The translations under genes and the position numbers were made by a program. Positions 24,403 to 32,006 of a stretch of 64,000 nt of DNA are shown piece by piece. The notes beneath the pieces are model-generated. The model had not been told where the DNA came from, did no database searches, and worked only from the letters and a program-made list of their open reading frames with translations. The DNA is taken from positions 248,001-312,000 of the forward strand of contig JAEWFC010000023.1 of NCBI GenBank assembly GCA_023389035.1, given 5' to 3'. Numbering within the stretch: the first letter of the stretch is position 1; each line of letters opens with the position of its first letter. Source of the DNA: Acidobacteriota bacterium. GTDB lineage: Bacteria > Acidobacteriota > Blastocatellia > Pyrinomonadales > Pyrinomonadaceae.

Positions 24403-25485
24403 ATGACCACATTGAACGAAGCATTAGTACTTGAGGCCTTAAGCCAGATCATCGATCCCGACCTGCGTAAGGATATCGTTACGCTGGGTTTCGTCCGCGA
24501 CATCGCAATCAATGGCGGCGACGTGTCGTTTCGAATAGTCCTGACAACGCCGGCATGCCCGGTCAAAGAACAAATGGAAGCTCAGGCGATCGAGCTGGTC
24601 GGCGCCCTTGACGGCGTAACGAGCGTGAACGTAACGATGGATGCCGAAGTGCCGCAGGGCCGCGGCATCGCAAACAACGTCGCGATCCCGGGCGTAAGAA
24701 ACATCATTGCGGTTTCCAGCGGTAAAGGCGGTGTGGGTAAATCGACAGTCGCTGTGAATCTAGCCGTGGCACTTGCTCAACAGGGCGCGAAGGTCGGCAT
24801 TATGGACGCCGACGTTTACGGCCCAAACGTTCCGCTAATGCTCGGTACCGGCTACGGCCAGCCCGAGGTTGCCAATGGCAAGCTCCAGCCGATCGAAGCA
24901 CACGGCGTAAAGATGATATCGATGGCAGTTCTCGTTCCGCCCGACAAGCCAATGGTGCTTCGCGGGCCGATGCTCCACGGCGTCGTCCGGCAATTCCTTT
25001 CCGATGTGAACTGGGGCGAGCTGGATTATCTGATCGTCGATATGCCGCCCGGCACCGGCGACGTGCAGCTTTCGCTCGCACAGCTTGTTCCTGTTCAAGG
25101 AGCCGTGCTTGTAACGACGCCGCAAGAGGTTTCGCTTTCCGACGTTCGGCGGGCGGTCAAAATGTTTGAGCAGGTCGCTGTTCCCGTTCTGGGCGTGATC
25201 GAGAATATGTCGTATTTCATCGCACCGGACACCGGTACGCGTTACGATATTTTTGGATCCGGCGGCGGCCAGAAGCTTGCAGATGAATATGGCCTCAATT
25301 TCCTGGGCCAGGTGCCGATGGGGCTCGAGGTCCGCGAGAGCGGCGATAAAGGTGTCCCGGTCGTTGTTTCAACTCCGGATTCTCTGCAATCCGCCGCGTT
25401 CCAAAACGTAGCTGAAGAGGTCGCACGGCATGTCTCGATCGAGGCGATGAAACCCGACCTTGTGATAATGTCCAGGGCGAATTGA
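24403..25485 (+). CDS. mrp: Mrp/ApbC-family iron-sulfur cluster carrier ATPase
   Basis: This 360-residue P-loop NTPase begins with a MIP18/DUF59 domain (EALSQIIDPDLRKDIVTLGFVRDI, PACPVKEQM). The ATPase domain follows with the deviant Walker A SSGKGGVGKST, MDADVYGPNVPLML, and the switch segment YLIVDMPPGTGD. C-terminal motifs are TTPQEVSLSDVRRAVKMF and GVIENMSYF. Homologues bind and transfer Fe-S clusters. An upstream in-frame start is rejected because ATG 24403 gives the standard N-terminus. An A-type carrier gene follows 121 nt downstream. Confidence 0.95.
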   Translation: MTTLNEALVLEALSQIIDPDLRKDIVTLGFVRDIAINGGDVSFRIVLTTPACPVKEQMEAQAIELVGALDGVTSVNVTMDAEVPQGRGIANNVAIPGVRNIIAVSSGKGGVGKSTVAVNLAVALAQQGAKVGIMDADVYGPNVPLMLGTGYGQPEVANGKLQPIEAHGVKMISMAVLVPPDKPMVLRGPMLHGVVRQFLSDVNWGELDYLIVDMPPGTGDVQLSLAQLVPVQGAVLVTTPQEVSLSDVRRAVKMFEQVAVPVLGVIENMSYFIAPDTGTRYDIFGSGGGQKLADEYGLNFLGQVPMGLEVRESGDKGVPVVVSTPDSLQSAAFQNVAEEVARHVSIEAMKPDLVIMSRAN

Positions 25486-25517
25486 GGATGGCGTTATCGA
25501 CGCCCGCCGAATTTACC

Positions 25518-25546
25518 TTGAGTTTTTCAGAACCGCAAGTTAAAAT
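25518..25546 (+). promoter_or_regulatory. Probable promoter of the A-type carrier gene
   Basis: TTGAGT (25518-25523) and TAAAAT (25541-25546) are separated by 17 nt. No clear IscR or other Fe-S regulator site was recognised. Confidence 0.5.
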
Positions 25547-25606
25547 TGACTATAATGTAAGGATTCGCATTGTGAATTCTATCTTGTCAGGAGACGAACG
25601 AAATAT

Positions 25607-25963
25607 ATGTCAGCTGTAGCAGCACCAAATGTTGAAATGACCGTTACTGATTCGGCCATTGCAGAGATCAAAAAGTTCCTTGCCAACGAAGATGACCTGC
25701 CGGAAACGTCGGGGCTCCGTGTGCGTGTCGTCCCGGGCGGCTGCTCAGGGTTTCAGTACAGCCTTAATATCGAAGAAGAATCGAAACAGGGCGACTTCAT
25801 TTTGGACAAGGGCGGCGTAAGGATGTTTGTCGATATGTTCTCGGCACAGTATCTGAACGGCATCACGATCGATCACACCACGAATATGATGGGTTCAGGC
25901 TTCACGTTTGAGAACCCGAACGCGACCGGCGGCTGCGGCTGCGGAACATCGTTCTCGGCATAG
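25607..25963 (+). CDS. erpA: A-type Fe-S carrier (HesB/IscA/ErpA family)
   Basis: This 118-residue protein receives and delivers Fe-S clusters. The three conserved cysteines are present: Cys46 in GGCSGF, and Cys110 and Cys112 in the C-terminal GGCGCGTSF. The intervening DHTTNMMGSGFTFENPNA matches the family. CAGGAG upstream of ATG 25607 is the ribosome binding site. Assignment to ErpA rather than IscA or SufA rests on general similarity and the Mrp neighbour, so the symbol is tentative. Confidence 0.93.
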   Translation: MSAVAAPNVEMTVTDSAIAEIKKFLANEDDLPETSGLRVRVVPGGCSGFQYSLNIEEESKQGDFILDKGGVRMFVDMFSAQYLNGITIDHTTNMMGSGFTFENPNATGGCGCGTSFSA

Positions 25964-25984
25964 GCTGATCAACTTCAAATCTGT

Positions 25985-26012
25985 AAAGGCTCGCGATACG
26001 TCGCGGGCCTTT
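25985..26012 (+). terminator. Terminator after the A-type carrier gene
   Basis: A 12-bp stem (AAAGGCTCGCGA, 25985-25996, with TCGCGGGCCTTT, 26001-26012, one T-G pair) is closed by a TACG loop and followed by TGTTGTTT. Confidence 0.8.
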
Positions 26013-26516
26013 TGTTGTTTCATCGACCGAGGGAATTCTGGAATTCCTCTCCGATTGCACCTTTCTGTTTTCCATACGATAGGACGACAACTAAAGGAAG
26101 GAATGTGATCGGGAGCCGGGTAGATACGGCTCCCGATACCAAGGAAGGTTTCCCTTCGGTCACCGGAGGGGCAATAGGCAGACGGGGCGGTCCGAAACGA
26201 GAATTCATCCGCTCCGCCTGCCGATGCATTTCCACCGGCACATTTGGACCATTTCCCGGCTTGCGCCCTGCAAGTCGAAAATGTTAGTCTTTCAATTGGT
26301 CAGGCGGCCGTGTTCAAACTTTTTGAGCCACAGCCTAAATCAATTCTGACCGGACAACTTTCAACATACTTAAAAGTCAGACAATAGGGGCCATTTCATC
26401 GGATCCGATTTTTTAGGAATTCGACTCGCATTGTGCCTGTGTTTTAAATAGGTGTCCAAACACCTTTTATCTCTCCAGTCCCGTCTGCACTAAATCATTC
26501 TCAGGAGCCATACGTT
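26013..26516 (+). other. Long structured intergenic region before the NlpC/P60 gene
   Basis: About 500 bp hold no convincing protein gene. There is an 11-bp perfect hairpin, ATCGGGAGCCG (26108-26118) with CGGCTCCCGAT (26127-26137). An imperfect hairpin around 26138-26160 and GC-rich complementary blocks to about 26280 follow. Further on are a 12-bp palindrome ATCGGATCCGAT (26398-26409) before a T-run, and a hairpin AGGTGT-CCAA-ACACCT (26450-26465) followed by TTTAT. A small RNA or a cis-acting leader is possible. No known riboswitch class was matched by eye. Confidence 0.35.
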
Positions 26517-27239
26517 TTGAATTTTTTGAAGAAGATCTCGTATCTGTCCGTCTGCCTTTCGTTTTCCTTATTGTTTGCAGCCACCACTACCCTTGCCCAA
26601 GACCGCGATAGGGTGGTGAGGACGGTATCAAGCCAACCGATAAACGCCCCTGCAACACAGCCCCAGACCGACAGAACAAGACCGCTAACCTCTTCAAGAC
26701 CCATCAACGCTCCTTCCAGCCGCCCGACACTAACAAACGATATCGTAGCCACACCGCCCGCACCGCTTGTCAAAAAGACCGGTGAAGCACGCTCGACCGC
26801 ATCAATGGTCAAAGGTGCCCGTGCCTCAATGTACAGCTCAGCTGTTACATCGGATATGATGGGCGGCATCACTTCGCGTCTCGGTATTCCATACCTTTAT
26901 GGATCGACCGGACCGAATCGCTACGACTGTTCAGGTTTTGTCTGGCAGGTATTTCACGATGCAGGGATCCACTTTGAACGCACGAGTGCCCGCAATCTGT
27001 GGAATATGTCGGAACCGGTGACCGGTGATGAACGGTTCAAGTTCGGCACGTTGGTCTTTATGAACAATCTCGGACACATGGGAATTGTCGCCGATGAGAA
27101 AGGCTTCTACCACGCATCATCGAGCAAGGGCATTACCTACTCGACCTTTGAAGGCTACTGGAAAAATCGCATTGTAGGCTTCCGCCGGCTGAACCTTCCC
27201 GAAAGCACACAGATCGTTCCTGCACTCGACGCAAAATAG
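26517..27239 (+). CDS. Secreted NlpC/P60 peptidoglycan hydrolase, TTG start
   Basis: This 240-residue protein has a signal peptide (residues 1-27, ISYLSVCLSFSLLFAATTTLAQ), a Pro/Thr-rich linker (about 30-85) and an NlpC/P60 cysteine peptidase domain (about 110-232). The catalytic triad is visible: Cys138 in YDCSGF, His187 in LGHMGI and His199 in YHASSSKG. Such enzymes usually cut the gamma-D-Glu to diamino-acid bond of cell-wall peptides. TTG 26517 is preceded by CAGGAGCC at suitable spacing. A bidirectional terminator follows. Confidence 0.93.
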   Translation: MNFLKKISYLSVCLSFSLLFAATTTLAQDRDRVVRTVSSQPINAPATQPQTDRTRPLTSSRPINAPSSRPTLTNDIVATPPAPLVKKTGEARSTASMVKGARASMYSSAVTSDMMGGITSRLGIPYLYGSTGPNRYDCSGFVWQVFHDAGIHFERTSARNLWNMSEPVTGDERFKFGTLVFMNNLGHMGIVADEKGFYHASSSKGITYSTFEGYWKNRIVGFRRLNLPESTQIVPALDAK

Positions 27240-27260
27240 GTCTGATCGCAAACATTTCAA

Positions 27261-27291
27261 AAAGGTAAGGCCTAAACGCCTTACCTTTTTT
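27261..27291. terminator. Bidirectional terminator after the NlpC/P60 gene
   Basis: An 11-bp stem (AAAGGTAAGGC, 27261-27271, with GCCTTACCTTT, 27278-27288) has a 6-nt loop and T-runs on both strands. It also serves the leftward small gene that ends at 27310. Confidence 0.85.
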
Positions 27292-27309
27292 GTTTTAGCT
27301 AACCGGAGT

Positions 27310-27522
27310 CTAAACGATAAATCCGGGCCGCGATGAGTGATCAGTGCTTTCAAGCACTGCTACGATCTTATCAAGCGCAATATGGAGCTTCGCGTTTTCT
27401 TCGACGGTCTCGAGCGTGACAACCCCGCCGCTCACATCCATAACCGTTCCCTGGAAGACACAGCCGGCGCCGCAGTTGACATCGATCTTCTTACCCATAA
27501 ATTGCGATAATTGTAATTCCAT
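27310..27522 (-). CDS. Small beta-barrel protein, possibly MM0924-like
   Basis: A 70-residue protein that reads MELQLSQFMGKKIDVNCGAGCVFQGTV and LETVEENAKLHIALDKIVAVLES. The pattern suggests a small SH3/Sm-like beta barrel. It resembles MM0924-family proteins from memory (LxxxxGKKIDVNCG, VALDKIVAV), but I could not verify that. Cys residues in NCGAGC could bind a metal. AGG upstream of ATG 27522 is a weak ribosome binding site. It ends against a bidirectional terminator. Confidence 0.65.
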   Translation of the reverse strand: MELQLSQFMGKKIDVNCGAGCVFQGTVMDVSGGVVTLETVEENAKLHIALDKIVAVLESTDHSSRPGFIV

Positions 27523-27654
27523 AGCTTCACTTTACCTGTAAAAGCCCCCGATCGCTACTAGATCAAGTTCGCCCTATTTGAACCCGCAAATGCGGTCATC
27601 CTGACCGGAATTCGGTCAAACTGACGATCCCTCGATCAAATTGAGAATTAGTGA

Positions 27655-27684
27655 TTGACAGGCCAATTTCTGAGGTTGTACAGT
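27655..27684 (+). promoter_or_regulatory. Probable promoter of the subtilase gene
   Basis: TTGACA (27655-27660) and TACAGT (27679-27684) are separated by 18 nt. Transcription would start near 27691. That excludes an upstream in-frame start at 27683 and supports ATG 27764. Confidence 0.5.
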
Positions 27685-27763
27685 GCTCAACAGGGATAAA
27701 TACTTTTGTCTCTTTCCTCACTCTCGCGATCAAAACACATTCCAATTTTCACGGAGTTACATA

Positions 27764-29623
27764 ATGAGAAAATTCTGGTTACCCGCCTTTGCTGCTGCCT
27801 TTGTCTTTTTTACCCTGTCTTTCCAGACGGCACCCACATCAGGTAAAAACAGCAAATTTATCAAAGCAGAAAACCCTATCCCCGGTCGCTACATAGTTGC
27901 CCTAAACGCCCCCGAAGGCTACGCCCCGGAAACAGCCTACCAGGTAGAATCCGACTCTTTCCAGCTCGCCGGCCAATACGGCGGCAATGTGGATAAAGTG
28001 TATGCCCACAGCCTGAAGGGATTCTCCGTTGAAATGAGCGCCAAGCAAGCTATGGCTTTGAGCCAGGATCCCCGCGTAAAGTTCGTTGAGGAGGATGGCG
28101 AGATATTCTCATCTGTAAGTACTCAGGTAGCTCCCGACTGGGGATTAGACCGTATCGATCAGGCGGGACTTCCACTCAACTCGTCGTATGTCTATTCCGC
28201 GAATGGTGCAGGCGTTAACGTCTATGTGATCGATTCGGGCATTAACCCAAACCATGTCGATTTTGGCGGCCGTGCAGTAGCGGCCTATGACGCCCTCGAA
28301 GATGGCCGGAACGGCATCGACTGCCGAGGACACGGAACGCACGTCGCGGGCACGATCGGCAGTTCGACATGGGGTGTTGCCAAAAGCGTAAACCTTTACG
28401 GCGTTCGTGTCTTGCCTTGCTCGGGCAACGGACAATTTTCCGATTTCGTGGAGGGCGTAGATTGGGTGACCGCAAACCACGTCAAGCCGGCAGTTGCCAA
28501 CGTGAGCATAAACGCGAGCGGTATCTCGCAGTCAATGACGACCTCGATAACAAATTCGATCGCCGCCGGTGTGACATATGCCGTTTCGGCCGGTAATTTC
28601 AACGATAATGCGTGCAGCTACTCGCCCGCAAACATTTCTGCCGCACTGGTCGCCGGTGCAACGGGCAGCAACGACGCTCGTGCAAGTTACTCCAATTTCG
28701 GTTCATGCATCGACGTCTGGGCTCCGGGCAGCGGAATTACTTCGACCGACTACGCTACCAATACCGGCTCGCGTGGGATGAGCGGAACATCGATGGCATC
28801 GCCGATGATCGCAGGCGTCGCAGCTCTCTATCTGCAGACCAATCCACTGGCATCGCCCGCAACAGTACAGAATGCTATTAAGAACAGTGCGATCAACGGA
28901 GTGGTCACCAACATTGATGGAACGTCGCCTAACAAGATGCTTCACAGCTGGGTCGGCGGCACACAGGCTCCTGAACCCGGACGGGTAAAGGTGGTCAAGA
29001 AAGTCCGCACGCGTAATGGCGGTACCGCATCACCTACCAACTTTTTCTACTCAGCCACCAATCTTGGAGCTTCCTCGTTCGCATTGGTCGACATTGATGC
29101 CCCGCCCTCAGACACTTACGAGAACACATCGGTCTATGTTTTCGAATCACCGGGATCGATCACGGTGACCGAGCAGGTGACGTCGGGCTGGCAGCTCGAG
29201 AGCATCCAGTGCGTCGAAACGCCCGCCCCCGGAATGACGAATGTTCAGAACTCAACGGTAAATCTGTCCGCACGTAAAGCAGACATCATCGTCGAGCAGG
29301 GCGAGACCGTCGAGTGCACGTTCGATAGTGTTGAACTTGCACCGACATCCGCTCCCGTTTCTATAGCCGGCCGCGTTAGCGATGAGTATGGGTTCGGGAT
29401 CCGCGGACTGCTGATCTTTCTTGAAGATCCGATGACCGGCCAGCGGTGGCAAGCACACACAAATACGTTCGGGTACTATTCGTTCTCAAATGTCCCGTCG
29501 GCCGCCGCTTATGTGGTTTTCGTAAGCCCCACAAAGCGCTATATGTTTTCGCCGGGTTCGCGAACCCTCGACGCTCAAGATAGCGTTTCGGACGCTCATT
29601 TTACGGCCCTTCCGTATCAATAA
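27764..29623 (+). CDS. Secreted S8 subtilase with C-terminal FGYY module
   Basis: This 619-residue secreted serine protease has a signal peptide (MRKFWLPAFAAAFVFFTLSF) and an I9 prodomain (about 42-115, GRYIVALNAP to VKFVEEDGEI). The peptidase domain of proteinase K type has Asp157 in VIDSGI, His190 in RGHGTHVAG, oxyanion Asn278 in SAGN and Ser343 in GTSMASP. Residues about 425-535 form a beta domain (VKVVKKV, SITVTEQVTSGWQLESIQC, VECTFDS) that recurs in the next gene. The C-terminal 90 residues are the carboxypeptidase-regulatory-like module (VSIAGRVSDEYGFGIRG, TNTFGYYSFSNVP). ACGGAGTT precedes the ATG. Confidence 0.94.
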   Translation: MRKFWLPAFAAAFVFFTLSFQTAPTSGKNSKFIKAENPIPGRYIVALNAPEGYAPETAYQVESDSFQLAGQYGGNVDKVYAHSLKGFSVEMSAKQAMALSQDPRVKFVEEDGEIFSSVSTQVAPDWGLDRIDQAGLPLNSSYVYSANGAGVNVYVIDSGINPNHVDFGGRAVAAYDALEDGRNGIDCRGHGTHVAGTIGSSTWGVAKSVNLYGVRVLPCSGNGQFSDFVEGVDWVTANHVKPAVANVSINASGISQSMTTSITNSIAAGVTYAVSAGNFNDNACSYSPANISAALVAGATGSNDARASYSNFGSCIDVWAPGSGITSTDYATNTGSRGMSGTSMASPMIAGVAALYLQTNPLASPATVQNAIKNSAINGVVTNIDGTSPNKMLHSWVGGTQAPEPGRVKVVKKVRTRNGGTASPTNFFYSATNLGASSFALVDIDAPPSDTYENTSVYVFESPGSITVTEQVTSGWQLESIQCVETPAPGMTNVQNSTVNLSARKADIIVEQGETVECTFDSVELAPTSAPVSIAGRVSDEYGFGIRGLLIFLEDPMTGQRWQAHTNTFGYYSFSNVPSAAAYVVFVSPTKRYMFSPGSRTLDAQDSVSDAHFTALPYQ

Positions 29624-29658
29624 GCGACCAGGTTAACAAACGCGTACCTTTTCTTTCG

Positions 29659-29686
29659 AAAGGCCGTCTGCAAAGGCGGCCTTTTT
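29659..29686 (+). terminator. Terminator after the subtilase gene
   Basis: A 10-bp stem (AAAGGCCGTC, 29659-29668, with GGCGGCCTTT, 29675-29684, one G-U pair) has loop TGCAAA and a T-run. Confidence 0.85.
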
Positions 29687-30057
29687 CTGTGCCTGCCTAG
29701 TCAAACCGCTACCACCGCCTCCGTGACAGTCGCCGCTTTTTTCGGAAAGCCGTTCGCTGACCATCCTACATGTGAGCCGACCGAGCTAGTTCGTGAGGTT
29801 TGCACGACCGCTCTCTCTTAGTCGTGAACTGCAAAACAAATTTTTTTCTTCGTCTAATTTCTGGAATTATTTTCTATTCGTTGTTTCCTCCGGCATAGAG
29901 AGAATCGCGTTGCCGTCACAGAAGCGGCGGCGATGACTCAGAAGATGTTGTGTTTCCGGGAAAGCCGAACACAATTAGATCGATTGAAATATAGGCGACT
30001 CACGGTTGACCAATAAATTACAGTGTTAAACATTGATTTGCGTAAGGCAAAAAAAGC
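29687..30057. other. Gene-free spacer
   Basis: About 370 bp between the subtilase terminator and the next promoter. It is AT-rich in the middle (around 29840-29885). I see no reading frame with coding character and no strong repeat. Confidence 0.5.
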
Positions 30058-30086
30058 TTGACACAGACTATGCGATTTGTTAGTTA
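30058..30086 (+). promoter_or_regulatory. Probable promoter of the 482-residue exported protein gene
   Basis: TTGACA (30058-30063) and TAGTTA (30081-30086) are separated by 17 nt. Transcription would start near 30093, leaving a leader of about 160 nt. Confidence 0.5.
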
Positions 30087-30123
30087 ATCAGGTATAGTTC
30101 ACTTTCGCCTTACGATTATCTAG

Positions 30124-30236
30124 GTGCCTTTTGGCACAAACCTGTAGTTCAGGGGTTAGACGCTTCGCCCACAGAACGGCTACTCGTTCACGTCTAAACC
30201 GCCTTTGAACCTATTGATGGCAATTTTGCCTGTTTA
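30124..30236 (+). other. Hairpin-rich 5' leader of the 482-residue protein gene
   Basis: Three structures are visible. GTGCC-TTTT-GGCAC lies at 30124-30137. A long arm pairs GTTCAGGGGTTAGACG (30147-30162) with CGTCTAAACC plus CCTTTGAAC (30191-30210), with a small bulge and a 28-nt apical region. GGCA-ATTT-TGCC lies just before the ribosome binding site. The segment resembles a tRNA D arm locally, but it cannot be folded into a tRNA. Confidence 0.45.
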
Positions 30237-30254
30237 ATTTTGGAGTAAAAGATT

Positions 30255-31703
30255 ATGAAATTCCCAAGCATTAACATTCGCAAGTCAAGGCTTGCTTCAT
30301 TTGCGATCGCGATCGCCGCGGTCGTCACAATCTATGCATTCCCGGCAATGGCGCAAAAGACCGACGCTAATCCGTCTGTTTCGCTCAGCCAGTGCCAGAA
30401 CGGTCCGATCGATGCGCCTGCGGCCTGCGGCGATGCGCCTAACCCAAAAGGTTGGGTGACCGGAAGCTCTGGTCCGCCGCACGCTCACTGGAAAGAAACT
30501 GACTTTGCTCCGTACCGGGCTCTATTCGAGGATCTTCCAGCTGACGGAACTGTTCATACGTTCATTATTGGATACGACATCTATCATCAGGGTGTCCACG
30601 CGATCGACTACTTAGGCACGTATAACTGGACCGAAACCAATGCGATGGGCAACAACCCATGTTGGGGCGTCAGCCTGCATGACGGTCCGTTCTGCGATGC
30701 TCCGACAGATATCGACGGCGATGATCAAGCGATGATCCCGATCGATCCGCTTATTCCAACGCTCGGCTCGCCGTATCCGGTGATGACCGATACCGGCCGG
30801 TTCACGATCTGGGGCGGTGCATTCACGGGACCGTGCACTTATGTTGGTGGGATCAATGGCGGCGTAGAACGTCAGATCCAGTGCACATTCACCTCGTACG
30901 TCGATAATCCAGTGATCGCATGGAGCGGTCATATCGCCTGGCAGGGTGAATGGGGCCCGGGAAATTCTGCAGGAAACATTAGCGGAAACCCATACCACAT
31001 GCGCCTGATCAGCCTGGACGGACAGGGCGGCAATCAGGACCTGGCTCTCAGCGCGAACGCCGTTTCAATACCGGCGAAGATAACCGTCGTGAAGGATGCG
31101 GTTGCACGCCCCGGGTTCGATGCGTCAGGAATTGGTTTCAATTTCACGGCGAGCTCGAACTTTGGCCTAACAGCTTTCACCCTATATGATGACGAAAATC
31201 CCAACACGCCCGGACATTTCCAGGACAGCTCAACGATCAACTCGTTTGGTGTTGGCAACGAGATCACGATAACCGAGGGCCTGAGGGCTGGTTGGGGACT
31301 TGACGCTCTCAACTGCAGCGGTTCGCTCTTTTCAGCGACGACGGACATCGTAACGCGACAAGCGGTAGTGACGGTACAGGAAGGTGCTACGGTCACATGT
31401 ACATTTGTTAACGGCCAGTTAGCACCAAGCGCTGCTCCGGCTTCGGTTAGCGGCCGGGTTGCGACGTCGTCCGGTCGCGGCATCTCTGGAGCGATCGTAT
31501 CGATCCATAACACCGACACGGGCGAGTCGTTCACGCGAATGACCAATACGTTTGGTTACTATCGCTTTAATGATCTTCCTGTATCGTCGTTCTACGTAAT
31601 GACCGTCGTTCACAAACGTTATCTGTTTATGGACGCAAGCAGGTCGTTCACACTGGACGATGATATGTTCGGAGTGGACTTCATCACAGCCGAAGACAAG
31701 TAA
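30255..31703 (+). CDS. Exported protein of unknown function with C-terminal FGYY module
   Basis: This 482-residue protein has a signal peptide (MKFPSINIRKSRLASFAIAIAAVVTIYAFPAMAQ). Residues about 40-270 form an unrecognised Trp/Gly/Cys-rich domain (CQNGPIDAPAACGDAPNPKGWV, PPHAHWKETDFAPYR, YLGTYNWTETNAMGNNPCWG). Residues about 280-385 are a beta domain (ITVVKDAVARPGFDASGIGFNF, ITITEGLRAGWGLDALNC, VTVQEGATVTCTF). It parallels the subtilase domain next door. The last 90 residues are the shared module (ASVSGRVATSSGRGISGAIVS, TNTFGYYRFNDLP, SFTLDDDMFGVDF). Cysteines may form disulfides outside the cell. TTGGAG precedes the ATG. Confidence 0.88.
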   Translation: MKFPSINIRKSRLASFAIAIAAVVTIYAFPAMAQKTDANPSVSLSQCQNGPIDAPAACGDAPNPKGWVTGSSGPPHAHWKETDFAPYRALFEDLPADGTVHTFIIGYDIYHQGVHAIDYLGTYNWTETNAMGNNPCWGVSLHDGPFCDAPTDIDGDDQAMIPIDPLIPTLGSPYPVMTDTGRFTIWGGAFTGPCTYVGGINGGVERQIQCTFTSYVDNPVIAWSGHIAWQGEWGPGNSAGNISGNPYHMRLISLDGQGGNQDLALSANAVSIPAKITVVKDAVARPGFDASGIGFNFTASSNFGLTAFTLYDDENPNTPGHFQDSSTINSFGVGNEITITEGLRAGWGLDALNCSGSLFSATTDIVTRQAVVTVQEGATVTCTFVNGQLAPSAAPASVSGRVATSSGRGISGAIVSIHNTDTGESFTRMTNTFGYYRFNDLPVSSFYVMTVVHKRYLFMDASRSFTLDDDMFGVDFITAEDK

Positions 31704-31726
31704 GCGAACATTGCTTGGGATCAAAG

Positions 31727-31756
31727 AAAGACGGGCCTAAAATGCCCGTCTTTTTT
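31727..31756 (+). terminator. Terminator after the 482-residue protein gene
   Basis: A 10-bp stem (AAAGACGGGC, 31727-31736, with GCCCGTCTTT, 31744-31753) is followed by TTT. Confidence 0.88.
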
Positions 31757-31781
31757 CGTTTTAAACAATTTTCCTAGTTTT

Positions 31782-31810
31782 TTGGAAGTATGGCCTATTA
31801 GTGCTATATT
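31782..31810 (+). promoter_or_regulatory. Probable promoter of the 285-residue exported protein gene
   Basis: TTGGAA (31782-31787) and TATATT (31805-31810) are separated by 17 nt. Transcription would start near 31817, giving a leader of about 190 nt. Confidence 0.55.
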
Positions 31811-31857
31811 CCATCAGAACGAAAACTAAAGTTTCACCTTAGTAGCTAACATTTTAC

Positions 31858-31945
31858 TTCTGCGGTCACCGGGAGCCCGGGATCATTAGCTATTTCTGTA
31901 TCCGCAGAACGACATTAGCAGAGGATGGCCTCATTTGCGGAGGCC
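31858..31945 (+). other. Hairpin-rich 5' leader of the 285-residue protein gene
   Basis: TTCTGCGG (31858-31865) pairs with CCGCAGAA (31902-31909), enclosing a small CCGG/CCGG hairpin. A second stem, GGCCTC (31927-31932) with GAGGCC (31940-31945), follows. No reading frame is evident in the leader. Confidence 0.45.
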
Positions 31946-32006
31946 GAGAGCAGCAGCACGGAGCGAACTGAAGACAGTTTCACAATTTTTAAGGAGTATT
32001 AACAAC

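Noticed and set aside
26013..26516. ydaO-type c-di-AMP riboswitch before the NlpC/P60 gene
   Set aside because: The gene context fits, but the conserved core motifs of that class were not found on either strand by eye.
30145..30210. tRNA-like sequence (GTAGTTCAGGGGTTAGA resembles a D arm)
   Set aside because: No matching acceptor, anticodon or T arm can be formed around it.
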